Source of the DNA: Dactylosporangium vinaceum
Lineage (GTDB): Bacteria; Actinomycetota; Actinomycetes; Mycobacteriales; Micromonosporaceae
Assembly (NCBI RefSeq): GCF_019904175.1
Contig: NZ_CP061913.1
Coordinates: 6,386,001-6,450,000, forward strand
Length of the DNA stretch: 64,000 bases
Direction: 5' to 3'
Shown here one piece after another: positions 15,627 through 26,039 of the stretch. Position 1 is the stretch's first letter; each line of letters begins with the position of its first letter. The notes under the pieces were generated by a model. It had not been told where the DNA came from. It searched no databases and was given only the letters and a program-made list of their open reading frames with translations. The translations under genes and the position numbers were made by a program.

Positions 15627-17276
15627 ATGAAGGTTCTCGGGGTCAACGCGATCTTTCACGACCCGGCGGCCGCGCTGGTGATCGACGGGCGGACGGTGGC
15701 CGCGGCCGAGGAGGAGCGGTTCAGCCGGCGCAAGCACGGCAAGCGGCCGGTGCCGTTCTCGGCGTGGGAGGTGCCGGAGCTCTCGGCGGCGTGGTGCCTG
15801 CGCGAGGCGGGGCTGCGGCCGGAGGACCTCGACGCGGTCGCGTACTCGTTCGACCCGGCCCTGTGCGGCGACCTCGCGGCGCTCGGAGTCGACGATCCGG
15901 CCGACGCGATGCGGGTCGACTACGCGCGGCGGGCCCCGCAGTTCCTGGCCGCGGCCCTGCCCGGGCTCGATCCGCAGCAGGTCCGGTTCGTGCCGCACCA
16001 CGTCGCCCACGCCGCGTCCGCGGGGCTGGCCACCGGCGGCGACGGCGCGGTCCTCGTGCTTGACGGTCGCGGTGAGACGGCCAGCCACCTCGCCGGCGTC
16101 TACCGCGACGGCCAGCTGACAGCGCTCGCCGCCCAGCAGCTGCCGCACTCGCTGGGGCTGCTGTACGAGAACCTGACCCGGCACCTGGGCTTCCTGCACT
16201 CCAGCGACGAGTACAAGGTGATGGCGCTGGCCTCCTACGGGCGGCCCCGGTTCCTGGCCGAGCTGCGCGAGCTGATCTACGCGACGGGCGACGGCGGCTT
16301 CCGGGTCGAGCAGATCGACTGGCCCGCGCTCGCGAAGGCCCGCGCCTCCGATGCGGAGCTCACCGCCGACCACGCGGATCTGGCCTCCTCGGTGCAGGCG
16401 CGGCTCGAAGAAGTACAACTGGAGCTGGCGCATTGGCTTTTTGCCGCGGCCGGCGGGCCGACGATGCTCACGATGGCCGGTGGTGTGGCGCTGAACTGCG
16501 TGGCCAACGCGCGGATCGCAGCCGAGGGGCCGTTCGCGCGGGTGTGGGTGCAGCCCGCGGCCGGGGATGCCGGCACGGCGCTCGGTGCGGCACTGCACGT
16601 CGCGGGCACGGCCGGGGCGGTGGAGCCGATGCGCGGGGCCGATCTCGGGCGCGGGTGGAGCGACGAGGAGCTGGAGGCCGAGCTGCGGCGGGCGGCGCTG
16701 CCCTACAGCCGGCCGGCCGACATCGCCGCCGAGGCCGCGCAGGTGCTCGCGCGCGGCGGGATCGTCGCCTGGTTCCAGGGGCGCAGCGAGTACGGCCCGC
16801 GGGCGCTCGGGCACCGCTCGCTGCTCGGCCACCCGGGTGAGCGGCGGATGACGGCGCGGATGAACGACGTGAAGGGGCGTGAGCAGTTCCGCCCGATCGC
16901 GCCGATGGTGCGCGCGGAGCGGTTCGCGGACGTGTTCGAGGGGCAGTACCCGAGCCCGTACATGCTGTTCGTGCACCGGGTGAAGCCGGCCTGGGCCGAT
17001 CGGATCCCGGCCGTCGTGCACGTCGACGGGACGGCGCGGGTGCAGACGGTACATCCGGACTCCGAACCGTTGGTGGCCAGAATGCTTGCCGAGTTCGAGG
17101 CGCGCACGGGACTGCCCGTGGTCGTCAACACGTCGCTCAACACCGCCGGACGGCCCATGGTCGACACTCCGCGTGAGGCGATGGAGCTCTTCGGCTCGGC
17201 CCCGGTCGACCTGCTGGCGCTCGGGCCGTTCGCGGTCCACCGGGCGACGGCGTTCGCGGAGGACGGCGCGCGGTGA
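15627..17276 (+). CDS. NodU/CmcH-family carbamoyltransferase
   Basis: A 549-residue O-carbamoyltransferase. The N-terminal kinase-like domain holds MKVLGVNAIFHDPAAALV, VPHHVAHAASA and DGRGETASH. GGVALNCVANARI and QGRSEYGPRALGHRSLL are the conserved nucleotide and carbamoyl-phosphate blocks. NTSLNTAGRPMVDTPREA is the C-terminal signature. Such enzymes move a carbamoyl group from carbamoyl phosphate to a sugar or antibiotic hydroxyl via carbamoyl-adenylate. As first gene of a heptose/glycosyltransferase operon, it probably decorates the glycan. ATG 15627 begins the family's usual N-terminus; the frame stays open far upstream by chance. Confidence 0.9.
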   Translation: MKVLGVNAIFHDPAAALVIDGRTVAAAEEERFSRRKHGKRPVPFSAWEVPELSAAWCLREAGLRPEDLDAVAYSFDPALCGDLAALGVDDPADAMRVDYARRAPQFLAAALPGLDPQQVRFVPHHVAHAASAGLATGGDGAVLVLDGRGETASHLAGVYRDGQLTALAAQQLPHSLGLLYENLTRHLGFLHSSDEYKVMALASYGRPRFLAELRELIYATGDGGFRVEQIDWPALAKARASDAELTADHADLASSVQARLEEVQLELAHWLFAAAGGPTMLTMAGGVALNCVANARIAAEGPFARVWVQPAAGDAGTALGAALHVAGTAGAVEPMRGADLGRGWSDEELEAELRRAALPYSRPADIAAEAAQVLARGGIVAWFQGRSEYGPRALGHRSLLGHPGERRMTARMNDVKGREQFRPIAPMVRAERFADVFEGQYPSPYMLFVHRVKPAWADRIPAVVHVDGTARVQTVHPDSEPLVARMLAEFEARTGLPVVVNTSLNTAGRPMVDTPREAMELFGSAPVDLLALGPFAVHRATAFAEDGAR

Positions 17277-18160
17277 GCGTCAGCATCGTCGTGCCGACGC
17301 TCGGCCGGTCGACGCTGCGCGCGCTGCTCGACGCGCTCGGGTCGCTGCCGCCGGAGGTCGAGCTGCTCGTCGTCGAGGACGAGGGGCGCCACGGCCCGGC
17401 CGCGGCCCGCAACCGGGGCTGGCGCTCGGCGAGCGGTGACTGGGTGGTGTTCCTCGACGACGACGTGGTGCCGGCCGCCGACTGGTACCGGCGGCTGCTG
17501 CACGACCTCGACGTCGCCGACGACGTCGGCGCGGTGCAGGGCCGCATCCGGGTGCCGCGGCCGCACGGGCGCCGCCCGACCGACTGGGAGCGGGCCACGA
17601 TCGGCCTGGAGGACGGGGCCTGGCTCACCGCCGACATCGCCTACCGCCGCAAGGCGCTCGACGAGGTCGGCGGGTTCGACGAGCGGTTCCCGCGCGCGTT
17701 CCGCGAGGACGCGGAGCTGGCGTACCGGGTGCGGCGGGCCGGGTGGCGGCTGGTCCGCGGCGGGCGGACCGTCACCCATCCGGTGCGCCCGGAGAGCCGC
17801 TGGGTCAGCCTGCGCACGCAGCGCGGCAACGCCGACGACGCCCTGCTGCGCCGCCTCTACGGGCCGCGGTGGCGGAGGCTGCTGCAGATCCCGCCGGGCC
17901 GCCGGGGCCGGCACGCGCTCATCACCGCCGCGGCCGCGGGCGCGCTCGCCGCGGCCGCGCTGCCGGGGCGCCGGCGGTGGCTGTCCGCCGTGGCGCTGCT
18001 GGGGTGGGCGGCGGGCACGGCCGAGTTCGCCGCGGCCCGGATCGCCCCCGGCCCGCGCGACCCGGCCGAGGTGGCGACGATGGCCGTCACAAGCATCCTC
18101 ATCCCCCCGCTGGCGGTGGGGCACTGGCTGGCCGGCGCGTGGAGGTGGCGGGCGGCATGA
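17273..18160 (+). CDS. Family 2 glycosyltransferase
   Basis: A 295-residue inverting GT2 enzyme. SVSIVVPTLGRSTLRALLD begins the nucleotide-sugar fold, VVFLDDDVVP is the DxD metal site and REDAELAYRVRRAGW the catalytic-base region. A hydrophobic C-terminal stretch (about residues 218-290) suggests membrane association. GTG 17273 overlaps the carbamoyltransferase stop (GTGA), so the genes are translationally coupled. Donor and acceptor are unknown; the cluster suggests a heptose-containing surface glycan. Confidence 0.87.
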   Translation: MSVSIVVPTLGRSTLRALLDALGSLPPEVELLVVEDEGRHGPAAARNRGWRSASGDWVVFLDDDVVPAADWYRRLLHDLDVADDVGAVQGRIRVPRPHGRRPTDWERATIGLEDGAWLTADIAYRRKALDEVGGFDERFPRAFREDAELAYRVRRAGWRLVRGGRTVTHPVRPESRWVSLRTQRGNADDALLRRLYGPRWRRLLQIPPGRRGRHALITAAAAGALAAAALPGRRRWLSAVALLGWAAGTAEFAAARIAPGPRDPAEVATMAVTSILIPPLAVGHWLAGAWRWRAA

Positions 18161-19716
18161 ACGTGTTCGACGCCGTGCTGCTCGATCGCGACGGGACGCT
18201 GATCGAGGACGTGCCGTACAACGGCGATCCGGCCCTGGTCCGCCCGATGCCCGGCGCGCGGGCCGCCCTCGATCGGCTGCGCGCCACCGGCCTGCGCCTC
18301 GGGGTCGTCACCAACCAGTCCGGCCTGGCCCGGGGCCGGTTCGGCGCCGCGCAGCTGGAGCTGGTCAACGCCCGGGTCGAGGAGCTGCTCGGGCCGTTCG
18401 ACACGTGGCAGGTCTGCCCGCACGACGACGCCGACGGCTGCCGGTGCCGCAAGCCCCGGCCGGGTCTCGTGCACGCCGCGGCGGCCGCGCTCGGCACCAC
18501 GGCCGAGCGGTGCGTGCTCATCGGTGACATCGGCCGCGACATGGCCGCCGCGCTCGCCGCCGGGGCCACCGGCATCCTCGTCCCGACCGCGGTGACCCTC
18601 CCCGCGGAGGTGGCCGCGGCGCCCGCCGTCGCCCCGGACCTGACAAGCGCCGCCGACCTGATCCTGCGCCGCGACGAGCTGCACCCGACCGGCCCACACC
18701 GGGCCCACACCGCCGGCACCGTCCTGGTCGTGCGGCCCGACTCGGTCGGCGACGTGCTCGTCACCGGCCCGGCCATCCGCACTGTCGCGGCCGCCGCCGG
18801 GCGGGTCGTGCTGCTGTGCGGGCCGCGCGGGCGCGCCGCGGCCGAGCTGCTGCCCGGCGTCGACGAGATCGTCGAGTGGCCGCTGCCGTGGATCGACCCC
18901 GCACCGGACCCGGTCGACCCGGCCGCGACCGCCGCGCTCGTCGGCCGGCTGGCCGCGCTCGGCGCCGACGAGGCGGTCGTGTTCACGTCGTTCCACCAGT
19001 CACCGCTGCCGACCGCGCTGCTGCTGCGGCTGGCCGGGGTCGGGCGGATCAGCGCGATAAGCGACGACTACCCCGGCTCGCTGCTCGACGTGCGGCATCG
19101 CGTGCCGCCGGGGGTACCGGAGGCGGAGCGGGCGCTGTCCCTGGCCGCCGCGGCCGGGTTCCCGCCCCGGCCCGGCGCCGATCTGCGGCTGCGGATCCGG
19201 GAGGTGCCGGACGCGCCCGAGCGGGGGCCGTACGTCGTGGTGCACCCCGGCGCGTCGGTGCCCGCCCGGGCCTGCCCGCCCGGCGTGTCCGCGCGGATCG
19301 TCGCCGCGCTCGCCGCCGCCGGGCACCGCGTGCTGGTCACCGGGTCGACGGCCGAGAAGCAGCTCACGGCCGAGGTCGCCGGGTCCGCCGGCGTCGACCT
19401 CGGCGGCGCGTTCGGGCTGGCCGGCCTGGCCGGGCTGCTCGCCGCCGCGGACTGCGTCGTGGTCGGCAACACCGGCCCGGCCCACCTCGCCGCCGCCGTC
19501 GGCACGCCGGTCGTCAGCCTCTACGCGCCGACCGTCCCCTTCGGACAGTGGGCGCCCTACCGCGTCCCGCTCGTGCGCCTCGGCGACGCCGCCGCGCACT
19601 GCCGGGACAGCCGGGCCGCGGCCTGCCCCATTGGCGGCCACCCGTGCCTGGCCGGCGTCGACCCGGCCGCGGTCGTCGCCGCCGTGGAACTGCTCAGCGC
19701 CGGGAGGCCCGCGTGA
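18157..19716 (+). CDS. Fusion of GmhB-type heptose phosphatase and GT9 heptosyltransferase
   Basis: A 519-residue fusion. Residues 1-165 are a HAD phosphatase of the heptose-1,7-bisphosphate type: DRDGTLIEDVPY (nucleophile Asp), VVTNQSGLARG, the zinc-type CPHDDADGCRCRKPRPG segment and IGDIGRDMAAA. Residues about 180-515 are a GT9 ADP-heptose glycosyltransferase: VVRPDSVGDVLVTGPAIR at its start, VVHPGAS in the middle and VVGNTGPAHLAAAVGTP near the end. One chain thus removes the 7-phosphate during ADP-heptose synthesis and transfers the finished sugar. ATGA overlap with the GT2 gene marks the start at 18157. Confidence 0.9.
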   Translation: MNVFDAVLLDRDGTLIEDVPYNGDPALVRPMPGARAALDRLRATGLRLGVVTNQSGLARGRFGAAQLELVNARVEELLGPFDTWQVCPHDDADGCRCRKPRPGLVHAAAAALGTTAERCVLIGDIGRDMAAALAAGATGILVPTAVTLPAEVAAAPAVAPDLTSAADLILRRDELHPTGPHRAHTAGTVLVVRPDSVGDVLVTGPAIRTVAAAAGRVVLLCGPRGRAAAELLPGVDEIVEWPLPWIDPAPDPVDPAATAALVGRLAALGADEAVVFTSFHQSPLPTALLLRLAGVGRISAISDDYPGSLLDVRHRVPPGVPEAERALSLAAAAGFPPRPGADLRLRIREVPDAPERGPYVVVHPGASVPARACPPGVSARIVAALAAAGHRVLVTGSTAEKQLTAEVAGSAGVDLGGAFGLAGLAGLLAAADCVVVGNTGPAHLAAAVGTPVVSLYAPTVPFGQWAPYRVPLVRLGDAAAHCRDSRAAACPIGGHPCLAGVDPAAVVAAVELLSAGRPA

Positions 19717-20672
19717 ACATCCTGCTGTGGCATGTCCACGGGTCCTGGACGACGGCGTTCGTGCAGGGCAAGCACCGCTACCTGCTGCCGGTCACCGACG
19801 ACCGCGGGCCGTGGGGCCGGGGCCGCGCCCAGACCTGGGACTGGCCCGAGTCCGTGCGCGAGGTGCAGTTCGAGCGGCTGGCCCGCGAACAGATCGACCT
19901 CATCGTCCTGCAGCGCCCGGAGGAGCTGGAGCTGCTCTCGCTGTGGGCCCCGACGGCGAAGATCCCGAAGGTGTACCTCGAGCACAACACGCCGAAGGGT
20001 GACGTACCCGGCACCCGCCACCCCATGGCCGACCGCGACGACGTCGTCATCGTCCACGTCACCCACTTCAACGCGCTGTTCTGGGACTGCGGCGCCACGG
20101 CGACGACGGTCATCGAGCACGGCATCGTGGAGCCCGCGGCCCGCTACACCGGCGAGCTCGAACGCCTGGCCGTCGTCACCAACGAGCCGGTCCGCCGCGG
20201 CCGGGTCACCGGCACCGACCTCTTCGCCCGGTTCGCGGCCGCCGCGCCCCTCGACGTCTTCGGCATGGGCGTCGAGCATCTGCCCGCGCTGCCGGGCCTG
20301 GCGTCGATAGGTGTCTTCGCCGACCCGCCGCAGGCCGCGATGCACGCCGAACTCGCCCGCCGCCGCGCCTACCTGCACCTGTGCCGGTGGACGTCGCTGG
20401 GCCTGTCACTGATCGAGGCGATGGCCATCGGCGTGCCGGTCGTCGCCCTGGGCACCACCGAGGCCGTCGAGGCGGTACCGCCGGGCGCCGGGGTGCTGTC
20501 CACCAACGTCGCCACCCTGCTCGACGCGGCGCTCTGGCTCATCGAATCGCCCGAGGACGCCCGGCGTCTCGGGGCCGCCGGACGGGCCGCGGCCCGGCGC
20601 CGGTACGGCCTCGACCGCTTCCTGGCCGACTGGGACCAACTGCTGGAGGAATCGTTGTGCGCATCGCGCTGA
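19713..20672 (+). CDS. Glycosyltransferase, GT-B fold (GT4-like)
   Basis: A 319-residue protein. The N-terminal MNILLWHVHGSWTTAFVQG and the C-terminal SLGLSLIEAMAIGVPVVALG are GT-B features; the latter is the E-x7-E-like donor loop. It lacks the longer linker of classical GT4 enzymes and is short. GTG 19713 overlaps the preceding stop (GTGA). It presumably adds one residue of the cluster's glycan. Confidence 0.78.
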   Translation: MNILLWHVHGSWTTAFVQGKHRYLLPVTDDRGPWGRGRAQTWDWPESVREVQFERLAREQIDLIVLQRPEELELLSLWAPTAKIPKVYLEHNTPKGDVPGTRHPMADRDDVVIVHVTHFNALFWDCGATATTVIEHGIVEPAARYTGELERLAVVTNEPVRRGRVTGTDLFARFAAAAPLDVFGMGVEHLPALPGLASIGVFADPPQAAMHAELARRRAYLHLCRWTSLGLSLIEAMAIGVPVVALGTTEAVEAVPPGAGVLSTNVATLLDAALWLIESPEDARRLGAAGRAAARRRYGLDRFLADWDQLLEESLCASR

Positions 20673-21865
20673 TTTCGGAACACGCGAGCCCCCTTGCCCC
20701 GCCCGGGACGCAGGACGCCGGCGGGCAGAACACCCACGTCCGCGAGCTGGCCACAGCCTTGGCCGCGACCGGCCACGACGTGCGGGTCTACACCCGCCGC
20801 GACGCCGCCCGGCAACCGTCCACAGTGGCGATGGGCGACGGCGTGTCGGTCGTGCACGTCCCGGTCGGCCCGGCCCGGGTCCTGGCGAAGGACGCCCTGC
20901 TGCCGTACATGGGCGACTTCGGCCGCTGGCTCGGCGCGCAGTGGGACACCGACCCGTGGGTGCCCGACGTCGTGCACGCGCACTTCTGGATGAGCGGGCT
21001 CGCCGCGCTCACCGCGGCCGGGTCGCGCCGCATCCCGGTGGTGCAGACGTTCCACGCCCTCGGCACCGTCAAACGCCGCCACCAGGGCGCCGCCGACACC
21101 AGCCCCCCGCAGCGCATCGGCTTCGAACGGCACATCGGCCGGCACGTCGACCGGGTCGTCGCCCAGTGCCGCGACGAGGCCCGCGAACTGACCCGGCTCG
21201 GCGTGCCGCGCAGCCGCCTCGCGCTGGTGCCCTCCGGCGTCGACCTCGACCGCTTCACCCCCGACGGCCCGGCCGTCACCCTGTCGCCGGCCCACCACCA
21301 CATCGTCTCCGTGGGCCGGCTGGTGGAGCGCAAGGGATTCGCCGAACTGATTCGAGCCCTTCCGTTCGTACCGCGGGCCGCCTGCCACATCCTGGGAGGG
21401 CCGGGCGACGCCGAGGCGGCCCGCCTGCGCCACATCGCCGAGGAGTGCGGCGTCGCGGACCGGGTGCACCTGGAGGGCCAGGTCCCGGCCGACGCGATGC
21501 CGGCGTGGTACCGCGCCGCCGACGTCGTCGCCGCGGTCCCCTGGTACGAGCCGTTCGGCCTCACCCCGCTCGAGGCCATGGCCTGCGGCCGCCCGGTCGT
21601 CGCCACCGCCGTGGGCGGGCTGCTGGACACCGTCGTCGACAACGTCACCGGCGAGCTCGTCCCGGCCCGCGACCCGCACGCCCTCGGCCACGCGCTGCGC
21701 CGCCTGCTCGACGATCCGATGCGCCGCCTCGGGTACGCCTCGGCGGCCCTGGACCGGGCCCGGACCCGCTACTCGTGGCAGCGCACCGCCGCGCAGCTCT
21801 CGGCCCTCTACAGCACCGTCAGCGGTCTGGCGCTCGGTGCCCGCGCCGAGGCGGTGGCCGGATGA
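20657..21865 (+). CDS. Family 4 glycosyltransferase
   Basis: A 402-residue retaining GT4 enzyme resembling MshA and sucrose-phosphate-synthase types. GTQDAGGQNTHVRELATAL is the acceptor-side glycine loop, VSVGRLVERKGF begins the donor domain and PWYEPFGLTPLEAMACGRPV is the E-x7-E motif. GTG 20657 lies inside the last codons of the preceding gene (16-bp overlap), with GGAGGA at 20645-20650 as ribosome site. The next gene starts at its stop codon (ATGA). Confidence 0.88.
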   Translation: MRIALISEHASPLAPPGTQDAGGQNTHVRELATALAATGHDVRVYTRRDAARQPSTVAMGDGVSVVHVPVGPARVLAKDALLPYMGDFGRWLGAQWDTDPWVPDVVHAHFWMSGLAALTAAGSRRIPVVQTFHALGTVKRRHQGAADTSPPQRIGFERHIGRHVDRVVAQCRDEARELTRLGVPRSRLALVPSGVDLDRFTPDGPAVTLSPAHHHIVSVGRLVERKGFAELIRALPFVPRAACHILGGPGDAEAARLRHIAEECGVADRVHLEGQVPADAMPAWYRAADVVAAVPWYEPFGLTPLEAMACGRPVVATAVGGLLDTVVDNVTGELVPARDPHALGHALRRLLDDPMRRLGYASAALDRARTRYSWQRTAAQLSALYSTVSGLALGARAEAVAG

Positions 21866-22446
21866 ACCCGCTGCACACGCACCTGGCCGCGCTCGCGGCG
21901 GCGATCGGGCCGTTCGGGCAGGCGGCGGACCGGCTGGAGCGCTGGGGCGGGCACCTGGCCCGGGTGCTCGGCGACGGCGGGCGGCTGCTGGTGTGCGGCA
22001 ACGGCGGCAGCGCGGCCCAGGCCCAGCACCTGGCGGCCGAGCTGACCGGGCGCCTGCGCGACGAGCGCATCCCGCTGTCCGCGATCGCGCTGTGCGCGGA
22101 CTCGTCGGCGGTCACGGCGATCGCGAACGACTACGGGTACGAGGACGTCTTCGCCCGTCAGGTCCTCGCCCACGGCCGCTCCGGCGACGTGCTCCTCGCC
22201 ATGTCGACGAGCGGGCGCAGCCCGAACGTCCTGGCCGCGGTGACGGCGGCCCGGGGTGCGGGCCTGCACACGTGGGCGCTGACCGGCCCGGGTCCGACCC
22301 CGCTGGGTGAGCTGTGCGACGAGACGGTCCGCTGCCCCGGCGACGGCCAGGTCGTGCAGGAGCTGCACCTCGTCGCCGCCCACGTCATCTGCGAACACGT
22401 CGACGCCCACCTGCGCCTGCGCGACGACCGGCTGGTCGCGTCGTGA
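21862..22446 (+). CDS. gmhA: Phosphoheptose isomerase
   Basis: A 194-residue SIS-domain protein. LVCGNGGSAAQAQHLAAEL and LLAMSTSGRSPNVL are the two phosphosugar-binding blocks of GmhA, and QELHLVAAHVICEHVD contains the conserved C-terminal Glu/His region. It converts sedoheptulose 7-phosphate to D-glycero-D-manno-heptose 7-phosphate, the first step of ADP-heptose synthesis in the cytoplasm. It is coupled on both sides by 4-bp overlaps. Confidence 0.93.
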   Translation: MNPLHTHLAALAAAIGPFGQAADRLERWGGHLARVLGDGGRLLVCGNGGSAAQAQHLAAELTGRLRDERIPLSAIALCADSSAVTAIANDYGYEDVFARQVLAHGRSGDVLLAMSTSGRSPNVLAAVTAARGAGLHTWALTGPGPTPLGELCDETVRCPGDGQVVQELHLVAAHVICEHVDAHLRLRDDRLVAS

Positions 22447-23846
22447 CCCGGCGGCTGGTCGTCGTCGGGGACACGCTGCTCGACCGCGACGTCGACGGTA
22501 CCGCGCGGCGGGTCAGTCCGGACGCACCCGCACTGGTGCTCGACGAGGAGTCCACTGTGGACCGGCCCGGCGGTGCCGGGCTGGCCGCGGTGCTGGCGGC
22601 CGCCGACGGGCTCGAGGTGACGCTGGTGACGGCGCTCGCCGACGACGCCGGCGGGCTGCGGCTGGCCGCGCTGCTGGCCGAGGCGGGGGTACGGCTGCAT
22701 GCGGTGAACCTGCCGGGCGCGACGCCGGAGAAGGTCCGGCTGCGCGCCCGTGGGCAGGTGCTGCTGCGGCTCGACCGGGGCGGCCGCGCGCCGGCCCCGC
22801 CCCAGGACCCCGAGCATCTCCACGCGCTGTTCTCCGGGGCCGACGCCATCCTGGTCAGCGACTACGGGCGCGGGCTGACCGGCCGGCCGGGGCTGCGGGC
22901 GGCGCTCGGCGCGACGGGCACGCCGATCGTCTGGGACCCGCATCCGCGCGGCGCGGCGCCGGTGGCCGGGGTCCGGCTGGCGACCCCGAACGAGGCCGAG
23001 GCCCGGCTGCTCAGCGACGACGCCGGCGGGGGCGGGCGGATCGCCGCCACGACCCGGGCCGGGCAGGAGCTGCGGCGGCGGTGGCGGGCCGGCGCGGTCG
23101 TCGTCACCACCGGTGCGGCCGGAGCCGTGCTGTGCCACGCCGGGCCGACCCCGCTCGTCGTGCCCACCCCGCAGGTGGCCGAGGGGGACACCTGCGGGGC
23201 CGGCGACCGGTTCGCCGCCGCGGCCGCCGCCGCCCTGGCCGACGGTGCACTGCCCTCGGAGGCGGTCGCGGCCGCCGTCGCCGCGGCCACCGCGTACGTC
23301 GCCCGCAGCGCGCAACCGGCCCACCCGGCCGGGCCCGGCGGCGGCCGGGGCACCGGTCCCGCCGGCGGGACCGCCGCCGCGCACGAGGTCGTCGCCCGCG
23401 TCCGCGCGGCCGGTGGCACCATCGTCGCCACCGGGGGCTGCTTCGACCTCCTGCACGCCGGGCACGTCGCCACCCTGGAGGCGGCCCGGGCCCTCGGCGA
23501 CTGCCTGATCGTCTGCCTCAACTCCGACGCCGGCGTCCGCGCGCTGAAAGGCCCGGACCGGCCGGTCAACCACGAAACCGACCGCAAGCGCCTGCTGTCG
23601 GCCCTCGCCAGCGTCGACGCCGTCGTCGTGTTCGACGAGCCGACGCCCGAGGCGACGCTGTCCTGGCTGCGCCCCGACATCTGGGTCAAGGGCGGCGACT
23701 ACGCCGACGGCGGCCCGGCCCTGCCCGAGGCCGAACTGGTCCGGCAGTGGGGCGGCCAGACCGTGATCGTGCCGTACCTCGACGGCCGCTCCACCACGAA
23801 GCTCATCTCCACCGCCCGCTCGTCATCGTCCGGAGGAACCGCATGA
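22443..23846 (+). CDS. hldE: Bifunctional heptose-7-phosphate kinase / heptose-1-phosphate adenylyltransferase
   Basis: A 467-residue RfaE/HldE protein. Residues 1-300 are a PfkB-family kinase (DRPGGAGLAAVLA; catalytic GDTCGAGDRFAAA). A Gly/Pro/Ala linker follows. Residues about 325-460 are a nucleotidyltransferase with the HxGH motif in GCFDLLHAGHVATL and the end block DGRSTTKLI. It phosphorylates heptose 7-phosphate at C1, then, after the GmhB step supplied by the fusion gene upstream, adds AMP to form ADP-heptose. The GTG start overlaps the gmhA stop. Confidence 0.93.
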   Translation: MTRRLVVVGDTLLDRDVDGTARRVSPDAPALVLDEESTVDRPGGAGLAAVLAAADGLEVTLVTALADDAGGLRLAALLAEAGVRLHAVNLPGATPEKVRLRARGQVLLRLDRGGRAPAPPQDPEHLHALFSGADAILVSDYGRGLTGRPGLRAALGATGTPIVWDPHPRGAAPVAGVRLATPNEAEARLLSDDAGGGGRIAATTRAGQELRRRWRAGAVVVTTGAAGAVLCHAGPTPLVVPTPQVAEGDTCGAGDRFAAAAAAALADGALPSEAVAAAVAAATAYVARSAQPAHPAGPGGGRGTGPAGGTAAAHEVVARVRAAGGTIVATGGCFDLLHAGHVATLEAARALGDCLIVCLNSDAGVRALKGPDRPVNHETDRKRLLSALASVDAVVVFDEPTPEATLSWLRPDIWVKGGDYADGGPALPEAELVRQWGGQTVIVPYLDGRSTTKLISTARSSSSGGTA

Positions 23847-24519
23847 GTCGCGCAGTACTGGTCACCGGAGGCTCCAGCGGCCTCGGCGCCGCCATCGTCA
23901 CCGCCGCGCTGCAGGCCGGCGACCGCCCCTACGTCATCGACCGCCAGCCCCCGGCCGGGGGTGTCCCCTGGGCCGAGTGCGACCTGGCCGACACCCGCGC
24001 CGCCGAGGCCGCCACCCGCAAGGCGATCGCGGACCTCGGCCGCCTCGACGCCGTCGTCACCGCGGCCGGCATGGACGTGCCCGGCCGCCTGGCCGACGTA
24101 CCGGCCGAGGTCTGGGAGCGGGTCGTCACCGTCGACCTGCTGGCCACGGCCGCCGTCATCCGGGCCGCGCTGCCGACCCTGACCGAGTCGCACGGCAACG
24201 TGGTGACAATCGCCTCGACGCTCGGCGTCAAGGCGGTAAGCGACGCCACGGCCTACTGCGCGGCCAAGTTCGGCGTGGTCGGCTTCACCCGCGCCCTGGC
24301 CGCCGAGCTGGCCGGGCAGGTGGGCGTCACGCTCGTCATCCCCGGCGGCATGCGGACCCGCTTCTTCGACGACCGCGACGAGCAGTACAAGCCGGGCCCT
24401 GACGCGATCCTCAACGACCCGGCAAACGTGGCGGCGGCGGTCCTGTTCGCCGTGGGCCAGCCCCGTGGCAGCGCCGTGCGCGAACTCGTGGTCTGCGCGG
24501 AGCAGGAGACCTCCTACCC

Positions 24520-24523
<4 letters not shown>
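23843..24523 (+). CDS. Short-chain dehydrogenase/reductase
   Basis: A 226-residue classical SDR: TGGSSGLGAA is the cofactor glycine motif, VTAAGMD corresponds to NNAG, and YCAAK is the YxxxK catalytic pair. It sits where an HldD epimerase would be expected but is shorter and of a different SDR class, so it more likely oxidises or reduces a sugar intermediate. GGAGGAA precedes ATG 23843, which overlaps the hldE stop. Confidence 0.87.
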
Positions 24524-25109
<586 letters not shown>

Positions 25110-25113
<4 letters not shown>

Positions 25114-26039
25114 TTCTGGTGCTGCGGGCCTTGGGGGTCGGCGACCTGGCGACCGCGGTCCCGGCGCTACGCGGGGTGCGGCGGGCCTTTCCGGGTGAGC
25201 GGATCGTGCTCGCCGCTCCGGCGTGGCTGGGGCCGCTCGCCGAGCTGACCGGCGTGGTCGACGAGCTGCTGCCGTGCGGCGGGCTCGACGATCGGCTGCC
25301 GCAGCTGCATCCGGCGGTCGCGGTCAACCTGCACGGGCGCGGGCCGCAGTCGACCGAGCTGCTGCGGGCCACGCTCCCCCGGCGGCTGCTGAGCTTCGGC
25401 AGCGGGGGGCCGCAGTGGCGCTTCGAGGAGCACGAGGTGCTGCGGTGGTGCCGGATGCTGCGGTGGTCCGGGATCGCCTGTGACAGTGCCGACCTCGCCC
25501 TGGATATGCCCGGTACGCAGCGGCCGGGGGCCACGGTCCTGCACCCGGGCGCCAAGTCTGGTCTGCGCCGGTGGCCGCCGGAGCGGTTCGCCGCGACCGC
25601 GCGCGCCCTGGCCGCGGCCGGTCATGATGTCGTCGTCACCGGGTCGGCGGCCGAGGCCGAGGTCGCGCAGGCCGTCGCCGCGGACGCCGGGCTGCCGGGC
25701 ACCGCCGTCCTGGCCGGCGCCACCGGGCTGCGCGAACTGGCCGGGCTCGTCGGCCACGCCCGGGTCCTGATCAGCGGCGACACCGGGATCGCCCATCTGG
25801 CCACGGCGTACGGCACGCCGTCGGTCGTCCTGTTCGGGCCGGTGCCGCCGCGGCTGTGGGGACCGCCGCCGGACCGGCCGCAGCACGTGGCGATCTGGCG
25901 CGGGCGTACGGCCGAGCCCGGGGACACTGCGAGTGACCATCCGCATCCGGCCCTGCTGGCCGTCGCCGTGGACGAGGTCGTGGCCGCCGCCGACCGGGTC
26001 GCCCGCCCGCGCTCGCCGCAGCAGATCTCGACGCGCTGA
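25110..26039 (+). CDS. GT9 heptosyltransferase
   Basis: A 309-residue ADP-heptose glycosyltransferase. The start ILVLRALGVGDLATAVPALR is the GT9 acceptor-domain motif. VLHPGAKSGLRRWPPERFAA and ISGDTGIAHLATAYGTPSV are the donor-binding blocks. It would transfer heptose made by the GmhA, HldE and GmhB-domain enzymes. The GTG is chosen because it begins the conserved N-terminus and overlaps the TGA of the preceding repeat ORF. It is last in the operon. Confidence 0.87.
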
